A stretch of 25,280 nucleotides of DNA from DATARH01 sp050181375 (GTDB lineage: Bacteria > Pseudomonadota > Alphaproteobacteria > ATCC43930 > CGMCC-115725), in NCBI GenBank assembly GCA_050181375.1, contig JBFXDF010000030.1, positions 1 to 25,280 of the forward strand. Direction: 5' to 3'. A program made the translations under genes and the position numbers. Within the stretch, counting starts at the first letter, position 1. Every line of letters starts with the position of its first letter. The notes under the pieces were generated by a model that saw only the letters and a list, made by a program, of their open reading frames with translations, was not told where the DNA came from and made no database searches. Below, in pieces: positions 1 to 8,006 of the stretch.

Positions 1-336
1 TATTTTGTCGAATACTCGTCGATGTCGTTTGCGCTCTTCTATCTCGGCGAATACGGCAACATGTTCCTGGTCAGCGCGATGACCACGATCCTGTTTCTCG
101 GCGGCTGGCTGGCGCCGTTCGGCATCGCGCCATTCACGTGGGTGCCGGGCGTGATCTGGTTCCTGCTCAAGGTCGTGTTCGTCATGTTCTGCATCCTGTG
201 GGTGCGCGCGACCTTTCCCCGCTTCCGCTACGACCAGCTGATGCGGCTCGGCTGGAAGGTGTTCCTGCCGTTCTCGCTGGCGTGGCTGGTGCTGACCGCC
301 GGGGTGCTGGTCGCCTTCGACTGGCTGCCGTATTGA
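1..336 (+). CDS. nuoH: NADH-quinone oxidoreductase subunit H, 3' part
   Basis: This is the C-terminal 111 residues of the complex I membrane subunit that, in the known family, forms the quinone channel and anchors the peripheral arm to the membrane arm. The frame is open from base 1 and begins YFVEYSSMSFALFYLGEY, which matches the well conserved late segment of NuoH, followed by a TTILFLGGW segment. At least two hydrophobic helices follow, with the conserved WVRATFPRFRYDQLM loop between them. The start lies upstream of the window. The TGA stop is at 334-336 and nuoI follows after 59 bases in the same direction, as in standard nuo operons. Nothing is odd in the visible part. Confidence 0.97.
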   Translation, partial: YFVEYSSMSFALFYLGEYGNMFLVSAMTTILFLGGWLAPFGIAPFTWVPGVIWFLLKVVFVMFCILWVRATFPRFRYDQLMRLGWKVFLPFSLAWLVLTAGVLVAFDWLPY

Positions 337-395
337 CCGCCGCGGTTGACTGCTTCCGAGGGGCGCCTATGGTGCGCCCGATTGAGGATTGAGCG

Positions 396-884
396 ATGAA
401 TTCCCTGGCGCGCAGCGCGCGCGGTCTGTTGTTGATCGAGCTGCTGGAGGGCATGGCGCTGACGCTGCGCTACATGTTCAAACCGGCGGTCACGGTCAAC
501 TATCCGTACGAGAAGAGCCCGCTCAGCGCGCGGTTTCGCGGCGAGCACGTGCTGCGCCGCTATCCGAACGGCGAGGAGCGCTGCATCGCCTGCAAATTGT
601 GCGAGGCGATCTGCCCGGCGCTCGCGATCACGATCGAGGCGGAGCCGCGCGAGGACGGCAGCCGGCGCACCACGCGCTACGACATCGACATGACCAAATG
701 CATCTATTGCGGCTTTTGTCAGGAGGCCTGCCCGGTTGACGCAATCGTCGAGGGGCCGAATTTCGAGTTCGCCACGGAGACCCGCGAGGAACTGTTCTAC
801 GACAAGGACAAGCTTCTCGCGAACGGCGATCGCTGGGAAGGCGAGATCGCCAGGGCGCTGGCTCTCGAGGCGCCCTATCGATGA
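396..884 (+). CDS. nuoI: NADH-quinone oxidoreductase subunit I (2x[4Fe-4S])
   Basis: This 162-residue protein is the peripheral subunit that carries iron-sulfur clusters N6a and N6b and passes electrons towards N2 and quinone. Two CxxCxxCxxxCP motifs are visible: Cys63, 66, 69, 73 (CIACKLCEAICP) and Cys102, 105, 108, 112 (CIYCGFCQEACP). The N-terminal half has the amphipathic LTLRYMFKPAVTVNYPYEK segment typical of alphaproteobacterial NuoI. The length agrees with the family. ATG 396 is chosen because a purine-rich GAGGA lies about 6 bases upstream and the N terminus aligns with the family pattern. A 175-base gap holding a palindromic repeat separates it from nuoJ, which is unusual in an otherwise tight operon. 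Confidence 0.97.
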   Translation: MNSLARSARGLLLIELLEGMALTLRYMFKPAVTVNYPYEKSPLSARFRGEHVLRRYPNGEERCIACKLCEAICPALAITIEAEPREDGSRRTTRYDIDMTKCIYCGFCQEACPVDAIVEGPNFEFATETREELFYDKDKLLANGDRWEGEIARALALEAPYR

Positions 885-904
885 CGACACGGTGCGCCGA
901 AATT

Positions 905-1050
905 CCCTCTCCGCCCTTCAGGGGGGAGAGGGAGGGGCCCAGCGCGCAGCGCTGGGAGGGTGAGGTGGGTCTCGACGAGCGCCCTGGAATCCCTCACCTC
1001 ACCCCGGCCCTCTCCGCCCCCCAATGGACCATGGCGGGCGGAGAGGGAGG
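905..1050 (+). repeat. Composite palindromic repeat between nuoI and nuoJ
   Basis: Four nested or adjacent inverted repeats fill almost the whole gap: CCCTCTCC 905-912 with GGAGAGGG 925-932; CCCAGCGC 938-945 with GCGCTGGG 949-956; GGGTGAGGTG 958-967 with CACCTCACCC 995-1004; CCCTCTCCGCCC 1008-1019 with GGGCGGAGAGGG 1036-1047. The 12-mer CCCTCTCCGCCC occurs twice, at 905 and 1008. The composition resembles the dispersed CCCTCTCC / GGAGAGGG repeats frequent in alphaproteobacterial genomes; this is recalled and was not searched. The right end runs into GGGAGG at 1045-1050, which is the only plausible Shine-Dalgarno sequence for nuoJ. Confidence 0.8.
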
Positions 1051-1059
1051 ACGAATGCA

Positions 1060-1716
1060 ATGATCTTCGCCGCGATCATGTTCTACATTTTTTCCGCGGT
1101 CACGGTGGCCTCGGGCGTACTGGTCGTGTCGGCGCGCAACCCCGTCCACTCGGTCTTGTGGCTGATCCTCGCCTTTTTCAACTCGGCGGGGCTGTTCATT
1201 CTGCTCGGCGCCGAGTTCCTCGCGATGATCCTTGTCATCGTCTATGTCGGCGCGGTCGCGGTGCTGTTTCTCTTCGTCGTGATGATGCTCGACATCAATT
1301 TCGCCGAATTGCGCAGCGGCTTTATGAGGTATCTGCCGATCGGCGCGGTAATCGGGCTCGTGCTGTTCGCCGAACTCGTGCTGCTCTTTGGGCATTGGGT
1401 CATCGCGCCGGGGGTTGACGCGCTCAGTGTCGCGCCGGCATTGGCCCCGGCGGCGGGGCAGGCGGAGCCGCTGACCAACACGCGGGCGCTGGGCAACCTG
1501 CTTTACACGCGCTATCTGTTCGCGTTCCAGACGGCCGGCGTCATCCTCCTGGTGGCGATGATCGGCGCGATCGTTCTCACGTTGCGCGAGCGCGCCGGAG
1601 TGCGCCGCCAGCGCATACCGGAGCAGATCGGGCGCAGGCGCGCCGAAGCCATCGCGATCGTCAAGGTGCCGCTCGGCGGAGGCGTCGCGGAACCGGTGCG
1701 CGAGCCCGGAGAATAG
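1060..1716 (+). CDS. nuoJ: NADH-quinone oxidoreductase subunit J
   Basis: This 218-residue membrane subunit of complex I has five hydrophobic segments. The conserved ARNPVHSVLWLILAFFNSAG and the EFLAMILVIVYVGAVAVLFL block (the broken helix TM3 known in this family) are clear, with the conserved VVMMLD after it. ATG 1060 is chosen over an in-frame ATG at 1024 because 1024 lies in the upstream palindrome, the MIFAAIMFY N terminus matches the family, and GGGAGG lies 9 bases upstream. The C-terminal tail after residue 170 is basic and low in hydrophobicity, which is common. The stop TAG is 4 bases from the nuoK start. Confidence 0.95.
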   Translation: MIFAAIMFYIFSAVTVASGVLVVSARNPVHSVLWLILAFFNSAGLFILLGAEFLAMILVIVYVGAVAVLFLFVVMMLDINFAELRSGFMRYLPIGAVIGLVLFAELVLLFGHWVIAPGVDALSVAPALAPAAGQAEPLTNTRALGNLLYTRYLFAFQTAGVILLVAMIGAIVLTLRERAGVRRQRIPEQIGRRRAEAIAIVKVPLGGGVAEPVREPGE

Positions 1717-1720
1717 ACCG

Positions 1721-2032
1721 ATGGCTGAGATCGGCATCGCACATTACCTGACTGTCGCCGCGATCCTGTTCACGCTCGGTATCTTCGGCATTTTTCTGAA
1801 CCGCAAGAATGTCATCATTATCATGATGTCGATCGAGCTGATGCTGCTCGCGGTCAACATCAACTTTGTCGCCTTTTCGGTCGCGCTGAACGACCTTGTC
1901 GGCCAGGTCTTCGCGATGTTCGTGCTGACCGTGGCGGCGGCGGAGGCGGCGATCGGCTTGGCTATCCTCGTCGTCTACTTCCGCAACCGCGGCTCGATCC
2001 AGGTCGAGGACATCGACATGATGAGAGGCTGA
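1721..2032 (+). CDS. nuoK: NADH-quinone oxidoreductase subunit K
   Basis: This 103-residue, three-helix subunit of the proton-translocating membrane arm is homologous to mitochondrial ND4L. It starts MAEIGIAHYLTVAAILF and keeps the two buried glutamates known to matter for proton pumping: Glu39 in MMSIELMLLAVN and Glu75 in AAAEAAIGLAI, equivalent to Glu36 and Glu72 of E. coli NuoK. GGAGA at 1708-1712, overlapping the end of nuoJ, is its ribosome binding site. Length and composition are standard for the family. It is followed closely by nuoL, whose GTG start is 5 bases after the stop. Confidence 0.97.
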   Translation: MAEIGIAHYLTVAAILFTLGIFGIFLNRKNVIIIMMSIELMLLAVNINFVAFSVALNDLVGQVFAMFVLTVAAAEAAIGLAILVVYFRNRGSIQVEDIDMMRG

Positions 2033-2037
2033 CCGCA

Positions 2038-3963
2038 GTGGCTGTCGCCGTTGTCTTCCTGCCGCTGCTGGCCGCCGTAATCGCCGGTTTCTTTGGCCGC
2101 GCGATCGGTGATCGCGGGTCGCAGCTCGTCACGTGCGGCGCGATGCTGATATCGATGGTGCTCGGCATCCTGCTGTTCACCAGCATCCTGGCCACCGACG
2201 AGCCGCAGATCATTCCGCTCGCCACCTGGATCCGCGCCGGCGGCGTCGATCTCGACTGGGCGCTGCGGCTCGACACCCTGTCCGGTGTGATGATCCTCGT
2301 CGTGACGATCGTGTCGGCAATGGTCCATGTCTACTCGATCGGGTACATGGCGCATGACCCGGGCATTCCGCGGTTCATGGCCTATCTGAGCCTGTTCACC
2401 TTCTTCATGCTGATGCTGGTGACGGCCGACAATTTCGTGCAGCTGTTCTTTGGCTGGGAAGGCGTCGGCTTGTCCTCGTATTTGCTGATCGGCTTCTGGT
2501 ATGACCGCCCCACCGCGAACAACGCCGCGATCAAGGCCTTTGTCGTCAACCGGGTCGGCGATTTCGGGTTTGCACTCGGCATTTTCTCGGTTTTTGTGAT
2601 CTTCGGCTCGCTGGATTTCGGCGTCGTGTTCGCGAAAGCGCCGTCGGCGGTCGGCACGACGATAGACTTCCTCGGGTGGCAGGTGTCCTCGCTCGAACTC
2701 GCCTGCGTCCTGCTGTTCGTCGGCGCGATGGGGAAATCGGCCCAGATCGGGCTGCATACCTGGCTGCCCGACGCGATGGAGGGTCCGACGCCGGTTTCGG
2801 CGCTGATCCATGCCGCGACAATGGTGACGGCCGGCGTGTTTATGGTCGTGCGGCTGTCGCCGATGTTCGAATACGCGCCCGACGCGCTCGCCGTGGTTGG
2901 GGTGATCGGCGGCACCACCGCGATTTTCGCCGCCAGCATCGGCATGGCGCAGAACGACATCAAGCGCGTCATCGCCTACTCGACCTGCTCGCAGCTTGGC
3001 TACATGTTTTTCGCGGCCGGGGTGTCGGCCTACACGGCCGCGATGTTCCACCTGTTCACGCACGCCTTCTTCAAATCGCTGCTGTTCCTCAGTGCCGGCT
3101 CGGTGATCCACGCGATGAGCGGCGAACAGGACATGCGGCGCATGGGCGGGCTGTGGAAGAAAATCCCGATCACCTACGTGCTGATGTGGATCGGCAGCCT
3201 GGCGTTGGCCGGTATTCCATTCTTCGCCGGTTACTATTCGAAGGATGCGACCCTGATGGCGGCGTGGGCCTCGGGCACCGCGGTCGGCCGCTATTCGTTC
3301 ACTCTCGGCACGCTCGCCGCGTTTATGACCGCGTTCTACTCGTGGCGCTTGCTGTTGATGACCTTCCACGGCACCCCGCATGCCGACGAGCACACGATGC
3401 AGCATGCGCACGAAAGCCCGTGGGTCATGCTTCTGCCGCTGTTCGTCTTGGCGGCCGGTGCCGTCTCGGCGGGGTTTTTGTTCGAGGAGTTTTTCATCGG
3501 ATCGGATCGCGCCGAATTCTGGAGGGATTCGGTGCTGGTCCTGCCGGCCTACGACTCGATCGCCAAGGCTGAGAATATTCACGGGATCCTCGAATTCCTG
3601 CCGTTGATCGCCGGCGGTCTCGGCATCGTCACCGCCTATCTGTTCTATTCGATCGAACCCGACATCCCGGCGCGGCTGGCAATGCAGTACCGCTCGCTGT
3701 ACCAGTTCCTGCTGAACAAATGGTACTTCGACGAGCTCTACGATCGCCTGTTTGTGCGCAACGCCTTCTCGCTGGGCGAAGGACTGTGGCGAACCGGCGA
3801 CGGCAAGATCATCGACGGGCTCGGACCGGACGGCATCGCGGCGGCCACCCGCGAGCTGTCGCGCGAGGCCAGCCGATTGCAGACCGGCTATCTTTATCAC
3901 TACGCGTTCGCGATGCTGATCGGCGTTGTCGTGCTGGTCACCTGGTACCTGCTGCCGCGATGA
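2038..3963 (+). CDS. nuoL: NADH-quinone oxidoreductase subunit L (antiporter-like)
   Basis: This 641-residue antiporter-like proton-pumping subunit sits at the distal end of the complex I membrane arm. Conserved features: Glu141 in FFGWEGVGLSSYLLIGFWY, Lys233 in GAMGKSAQIGLHTWLPDAM, Lys402 in AGYYSKDATLM, and the EGPTPVSALIHAATMVTAG signature around residues 248-266. These match E. coli Glu144, Lys229 and Lys399. Near the C terminus the charged RSLYQFLLNKWYFDELYDR segment belongs to the long lateral helix region before the last membrane helix. The GTG start at 2038 is the only in-frame start near the nuoK stop and has AGAGG about 9 bases upstream. A 136-base gap with a palindromic repeat follows before nuoM. 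Confidence 0.96.
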   Translation: MAVAVVFLPLLAAVIAGFFGRAIGDRGSQLVTCGAMLISMVLGILLFTSILATDEPQIIPLATWIRAGGVDLDWALRLDTLSGVMILVVTIVSAMVHVYSIGYMAHDPGIPRFMAYLSLFTFFMLMLVTADNFVQLFFGWEGVGLSSYLLIGFWYDRPTANNAAIKAFVVNRVGDFGFALGIFSVFVIFGSLDFGVVFAKAPSAVGTTIDFLGWQVSSLELACVLLFVGAMGKSAQIGLHTWLPDAMEGPTPVSALIHAATMVTAGVFMVVRLSPMFEYAPDALAVVGVIGGTTAIFAASIGMAQNDIKRVIAYSTCSQLGYMFFAAGVSAYTAAMFHLFTHAFFKSLLFLSAGSVIHAMSGEQDMRRMGGLWKKIPITYVLMWIGSLALAGIPFFAGYYSKDATLMAAWASGTAVGRYSFTLGTLAAFMTAFYSWRLLLMTFHGTPHADEHTMQHAHESPWVMLLPLFVLAAGAVSAGFLFEEFFIGSDRAEFWRDSVLVLPAYDSIAKAENIHGILEFLPLIAGGLGIVTAYLFYSIEPDIPARLAMQYRSLYQFLLNKWYFDELYDRLFVRNAFSLGEGLWRTGDGKIIDGLGPDGIAAATRELSREASRLQTGYLYHYAFAMLIGVVVLVTWYLLPR

Positions 3964-3983
3964 TGTTCATGGCAAAGATCATT

Positions 3984-4080
3984 CGTCGTTCCCGCATGAT
4001 CCCCGGATCAAGTCCGGGGAGGAACCCAGGGTTATCGGCGAGTTACCGGCCCGGTGCGTCCGCTGCCGCGGGGGTGACGG
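3984..4080 (+). repeat. Palindromic repeat between nuoL and nuoM
   Basis: The element is bounded by an imperfect inverted pair, CGTCGTTCCCGC at 3984 and GCGGGGGTGACG ending near 4079. It contains a perfect 8-bp hairpin, TCCCCGGA 4000-4007 with TCCGGGGA 4013-4020 around TCAAG. This arrangement resembles the common alphaproteobacterial ATCCCCGGATCAAGTCCGGGG type of dispersed repeat (recalled, not searched). It occupies most of the nuoL-nuoM gap. The same CCCCGGA/TCCGGGG stem recurs inside coaX at 8651-8670. Confidence 0.7.
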
Positions 4081-4099
4081 TAATCACGAGGCGCGCGGC

Positions 4100-5752
4100 A
4101 TGACCGGCTGGCCGCTCCTGTCGCTTGTCACGTTCCTGCCGCTGGTCGGCGCCGCGTTCATCATGCTGGCGCGCGGCGATGAGCATGTCGTCGCCCGCAA
4201 CGCACGCAATATCGCGCTATCGACCTCGCTGATCGTTTTCGCGCTGTCGCTGCTGTTGTGGATCGAGTTCGATCCGAGCGTCATAGGTTTTCAATTCGTC
4301 GAGCGCGCCGATTGGATTTCGATCGGCGGGTTCACCATCAACTATCACCTGGGCATCGACGGTATCTCGCTTTTCTTTATATTGCTGTCGACCTTGTTGA
4401 CCGTGCTGTGCGTCGCCGCGAGCTGGACGAACGTACATCATCAGGTCCGGGAGTACATGATCGCCTTCCTCATCATGGAAACGATGATGGTCGGCATTTT
4501 CTGCGCCCTCGATTTCGTGCTGTTCTATGTGTTTTTCGAGGGCGTGCTGGTTCCGATGTTTCTGATCATCGGAATTTGGGGCGGCCCGCGTCGCATCTAC
4601 TCGGCGTTCAAGTTCTTTCTTTATACGCTGCTCGGCTCGGTTCTGTCGGTGTTGGCGATTATCGCGATCTATCTCAATACCGAGCCGCACACGACCGACA
4701 TCGCGACGATCCTGACCTCGGCCGCGTTCCCCGCCGATTTGCAGAAGTGGCTCTGGCTCGCGTTTTTCGCCTCGTTCGCGGTCAAGGTGCCGATGTGGCC
4801 GGTGCACACCTGGCTGCCCGACGCGCATGTCGAGGCGCCGACCGCCGGCTCGGTCATTCTTGCGGGTATCTTGTTGAAGATGGGCGGTTACGGGTTCATC
4901 CGCTTCTCGCTGCCGATGTTTCCGCTCGCCTCGGAGTATTTCACGCCGCTGATGTTCGCGTTGTCCGTGATCGCGGTCATCTATACGTCGTTTGTCGCCC
5001 TCGTGCAGACCGATATGAAAAAGGTGATCGCCTATTCGTCGATCGCGCATATGGGCTTTGTCACGATGGGCATCTTCGCCGTGACCAGCGAGGCCGTGAG
5101 CGGGGCGATGATCCAGATGCTGAGCCACGGTTTTGTCTCGGCGGCATTATTCCTGGTGGTCGGCGTCATCTATGACCGGCTGCATACGCGCGATATCGAC
5201 CGCTACGGCGGGCTGGCCGATACGATGCCGTCCTATGCCTTTGTGTTCATGGTGTTCATGCTGGCCTCGGTCGGGCTGCCCGGCACCAGCGGCTTTGTCG
5301 GCGAATTTCTGGTTCTGCTCGGCACGTTCCGGGTCAACACGCCGGCCGCCGTTCTCGCCGCGACGGCGCTGTTTCTTGGCCCGATGTACATGCTGTACCT
5401 GTACCGCCGGGTCATCTTCGGCACGATCACGCGCGACGATGTTCGTGCAATGCTCGATCTCAGCCCGCGCGAAAAGGCGGTATTCGCGCCGCTCCTTGTG
5501 CTCGTGGTGTGGATGGGCGTCTACCCCGAGCCGTTTCTGGCGCCGATCCGGCCGACCGTCGACGCGCTTGTCGCGCGCGTCGCCTCGATACAGCAGCAGG
5601 CACGCGCAAATAACGCCGATCCCGTCATCCAAGCGAACGCTGGGATCGATCCGACAAGCGATCGGGTGGCGGATCAGCGGGTCCCGGCAGAGGTCCATCG
5701 CCGGACCGGGAACACACCGGCACCGTGGGTCGCGACGACAGCCAAAGACTGA
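4100..5752 (+). CDS. nuoM: NADH-quinone oxidoreductase subunit M (antiporter-like)
   Basis: This is the 550-residue middle antiporter-like subunit of complex I. Key residues are Glu147 in VFFEGVLVPMFLIIGIWGG, Lys229 in FAVKVPMWPVHTWLPDAH and Lys260 in LLKMGGYGF, equivalent to E. coli Glu144, Lys234 and Lys265. ATG 4100 is chosen because MTGWPLLSLVTFLPLVGA is the family N terminus and GAGG lies about 8 bases upstream; in-frame sequence before it comes from the palindromic repeat. The family-like part ends near residue 505 (ASIQQQARANN). The last 40 or so residues are hydrophilic and appear to be translated repeat DNA, because a hairpin of the GTCATCC...GGGAT type lies at 5627-5646. nuoN begins 5 bases after the stop. 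Confidence 0.96.
   Translation: MTGWPLLSLVTFLPLVGAAFIMLARGDEHVVARNARNIALSTSLIVFALSLLLWIEFDPSVIGFQFVERADWISIGGFTINYHLGIDGISLFFILLSTLLTVLCVAASWTNVHHQVREYMIAFLIMETMMVGIFCALDFVLFYVFFEGVLVPMFLIIGIWGGPRRIYSAFKFFLYTLLGSVLSVLAIIAIYLNTEPHTTDIATILTSAAFPADLQKWLWLAFFASFAVKVPMWPVHTWLPDAHVEAPTAGSVILAGILLKMGGYGFIRFSLPMFPLASEYFTPLMFALSVIAVIYTSFVALVQTDMKKVIAYSSIAHMGFVTMGIFAVTSEAVSGAMIQMLSHGFVSAALFLVVGVIYDRLHTRDIDRYGGLADTMPSYAFVFMVFMLASVGLPGTSGFVGEFLVLLGTFRVNTPAAVLAATALFLGPMYMLYLYRRVIFGTITRDDVRAMLDLSPREKAVFAPLLVLVVWMGVYPEPFLAPIRPTVDALVARVASIQQQARANNADPVIQANAGIDPTSDRVADQRVPAEVHRRTGNTPAPWVATTAKD
5627..5646 (+). repeat. Palindromic repeat core inside the 3' end of nuoM
   Basis: ATCC-A-AGCG 5627-5635 pairs with CGCT-G-GGAT 5638-5646 around a two-base loop, with one A/G mismatch. 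It is preceded by CCCGTC. This resembles the dispersed repeat GTCATCCCAGCGAACGCTGG known to me from alphaproteobacterial genomes (not searched here). A second inverted pair, TCCCGG near 5684 and CCGGGA near 5705, lies downstream. The whole stretch up to the TGA at 5750 is read as the tail of NuoM. Confidence 0.55.
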
Positions 5753-5757
5753 CGAAT

Positions 5758-7209
5758 ATGCCCCCCTTCCCGTTTCCAAGCATCTCGCCGGTTCTGCCCG
5801 AAATCGTGCTGGTCTGCGCCGCGATGGCGCTGCTCCTTATCGGCGTTTTCCGCGGCGAGGGATCGGCCAGGCTCGTCTCGTGGCTGGCGGTCCTCGTCCT
5901 CGTCGTCACGCTCGTCCTGTGCGGCGTGTTCGGGTGGGAGCGGCGCCTCGGGCTTTACGGCATGTTCGTCACCGACGCTTTCGCGGTGTTCGCGAAGGCG
6001 CTGGTCCTGCTGGGGGCCGCGATCAGCGTCATCCTGTCGTTGCGCTTCAACGAAGATCACCGTATCGCGCGCTTCGAGTTTCCGGTCCTGGTGCTGCTCG
6101 CCAGCACCGGCATGATGTTGATGGTATCGGCGAACGACCTGATCGCTCTTTACCTCGGCCTCGAACTGCAAAGTCTCAGCCTCTATGTCGTCGCCAGCTT
6201 CAATCGCGACTCGGTTCGATCGACCGAGGCCGGGCTGAAGTATTTCGTTCTCGGCGCGCTCGCCTCGGGCATGCTGCTCTACGGCGCCTCGCTGATTTAC
6301 GGTTTCGCCGGCACGACCGAGTTTGTCGGACTCGCGCGGCTGTTCGCGGCCGGCACCGCGCCATCGGCCGGGCTTATCATCGGGATCGTGTTCGTCGCCG
6401 TCGGTCTCGCGTTCAAGGTATCGGCGGTGCCGTTCCATATGTGGACCCCCGATGTCTACGAGGGCGCGCCGACCCCGGTGACCGCGTTTTTTTCGGTCTC
6501 GGCGAAGATCGCGGCGCTCGCGCTGTTCGTGCGCTTCCTGATCGAGCCGTTCGGCGCCTTGCTGGTGGAATGGCGTCAGGTCATCGTGTTCATCTCGATC
6601 GCCTCGATGATCCTCGGCGCGGTCGCCGCGATCGCCCAGCAAAACATCAAGCGGCTGATGGCCTACAGCTCGATCGGCCATGTCGGGTACGCGCTGATCG
6701 GTCTTGCCGCGGCGACCCCGAGCGGGATCCGCGGCCTGCTCGTCTACATGGCGATCTACCTGTTCATGAACCTCGGCACCTGGACCGTCATCCTGTGCAT
6801 GCGGCAAAAGGGGCGGATGCTCGAAGGCATCTCCGACTTGTCGGGGCTTGGGCGCACGCAGCCGGGGCTGGCTCTCGCGCTCGGTATTTTCATGTTCGCG
6901 CTGGCCGGGATCCCGCCGACCGCCGGGTTCTTCGCCAAGCTCTACATCTTCCTCGCGGCGATCGACGCAAACCTGGTCGGGCTCGCCGTCATCGGCGTCG
7001 TCACCAGCGTCGTCAGCGCGTTCTATTATCTGCGCATCGTCAAGGTCATGTATTTCGACGAGCCGCTGATCGCGTTTGACCGGCCGCTCGCGCCCGAACT
7101 GAAAGCGGTGCTGGTCGTCACCGCCGTCCTGACGATGTTCTTTACCGTGTGGCCCGACCCGATCGTCGGCGGCGCTGCGGCCGCGGCGGCATCGCTGTTC
7201 CCGCAATGA
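5758..7209 (+). CDS. nuoN: NADH-quinone oxidoreductase subunit N (antiporter-like)
   Basis: This is the 483-residue third antiporter-like subunit of the complex I membrane arm. Visible family features are Glu136 in LYLGLELQSLSLYVVASFNR, Lys220 in GLAFKVSAVPFHMWTPDVYE, Lys250 in SVSAKIAAL and the late AGIPPTAGFFAKLYIF motif. ATG 5758 gives the usual short N terminus (MPPFPFPSISPVLPEIVLV). An in-frame GTG at 5725 would overlap nuoM and add residues that do not look family-like. The ribosome binding site is weak, so translation is probably coupled to nuoM, whose stop is 5 bases upstream. It is the last nuo gene; birA starts 7 bases after the stop. Confidence 0.96.
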   Translation: MPPFPFPSISPVLPEIVLVCAAMALLLIGVFRGEGSARLVSWLAVLVLVVTLVLCGVFGWERRLGLYGMFVTDAFAVFAKALVLLGAAISVILSLRFNEDHRIARFEFPVLVLLASTGMMLMVSANDLIALYLGLELQSLSLYVVASFNRDSVRSTEAGLKYFVLGALASGMLLYGASLIYGFAGTTEFVGLARLFAAGTAPSAGLIIGIVFVAVGLAFKVSAVPFHMWTPDVYEGAPTPVTAFFSVSAKIAALALFVRFLIEPFGALLVEWRQVIVFISIASMILGAVAAIAQQNIKRLMAYSSIGHVGYALIGLAAATPSGIRGLLVYMAIYLFMNLGTWTVILCMRQKGRMLEGISDLSGLGRTQPGLALALGIFMFALAGIPPTAGFFAKLYIFLAAIDANLVGLAVIGVVTSVVSAFYYLRIVKVMYFDEPLIAFDRPLAPELKAVLVVTAVLTMFFTVWPDPIVGGAAAAAASLFPQ

Positions 7210-7216
7210 ACCGCCA

Positions 7217-7993
7217 ATGAGTGGAACCGGGCCTCTTCTCCCGGAAGGCTACCGGCTGCTCCGCTACGACAGCATCGGCAGCACCAATGACGAGGCGAAA
7301 GCGCTGGCCCGCGCCGGCGCCGCCGAAAACACGCTGATCTGGGCCGGCGAGCAGACATCCGGGCGCGGCCGGCGCGGCCGCCTTTGGGTATCGCCCCCCG
7401 GCAACCTCTATCTCTCGCTGATCGTGCGTCCCGCGGTGTCCCCGGCGCGCGCCGCGCAGCTCGGCTTTGTGGCGACGCTCGCTCTCGCCGACGCAATCGG
7501 CTCGCTATGCGGGACCTCCCTCGAAATTCGCTGCAAATGGCCGAACGACATCCTTGTCGCCGGCCGCAAACTCGCCGGAATCCTTCTCGAGTCGGAAATC
7601 GCCGATAACGACACGATCGATTTTGTCGTAATCGGCGTCGGCGTGAACCTGGCTTCGCGACCGAACGACACCGAATACAAGGCGACCTCGCTGGCCGAGC
7701 AGGGATTTCCCGGGATCGGACCGGCACGGCTTCTGTCGGCGTTTGTCCGGGACTTTGCGGAGTGGTCAGGAACCTGGCGGGAGGGCGGTTTCGCTCCGAT
7801 CCGCGAGGCATGGCTGGCCCGTGCCGCCGGCCTCGGAGCCGAGATCCGAGTGCGGCTGGAGCGGACGACGCTGCTCGGCAGGTTTCTCGACCTTGACGAG
7901 GGCGGTTCTCTGGTGATCGAGACGCTCCGGGGCCGCCAGCGCGTATCGGCCGGAGAAATTTTCCCGGCTTCCGATAATCCGGCCCTCGGCTGA
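7217..7993 (+). CDS. birA: Biotin--[acetyl-CoA carboxylase] ligase
   Basis: This 258-residue biotin protein ligase makes biotinyl-5'-AMP and transfers biotin to the lysine of carboxylase carrier domains. The catalytic domain shows STNDEA at 22-27, the adenylate-binding GRGRRG at 49-54, KWPND at 107-111, and KLAGILLE at 118-125. The C-terminal part (about 200-258) fits the small BPL_C beta-barrel domain. There is no N-terminal winged helix, so unlike the E. coli protein it should not act as a repressor. It sits between nuoN and coaX, an order common in Alphaproteobacteria. Its ribosome binding site is weak and it may depend on coupling with nuoN. Confidence 0.93.
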   Translation: MSGTGPLLPEGYRLLRYDSIGSTNDEAKALARAGAAENTLIWAGEQTSGRGRRGRLWVSPPGNLYLSLIVRPAVSPARAAQLGFVATLALADAIGSLCGTSLEIRCKWPNDILVAGRKLAGILLESEIADNDTIDFVVIGVGVNLASRPNDTEYKATSLAEQGFPGIGPARLLSAFVRDFAEWSGTWREGGFAPIREAWLARAAGLGAEIRVRLERTTLLGRFLDLDEGGSLVIETLRGRQRVSAGEIFPASDNPALG

Positions 7994-8006
7994 GAGGAAC
8001 GGGCCG

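Noticed and set aside
1975..3900. A 641-codon open frame on the - strand opposite nuoL
   Set aside because: It lies wholly opposite a fully conserved nuoL; its Arg/His/Asp-rich composition is what high-GC codon bias produces in the antisense frame. Similar long frames opposite nuoM, nuoN, rnj and paoC are rejected for the same reason.
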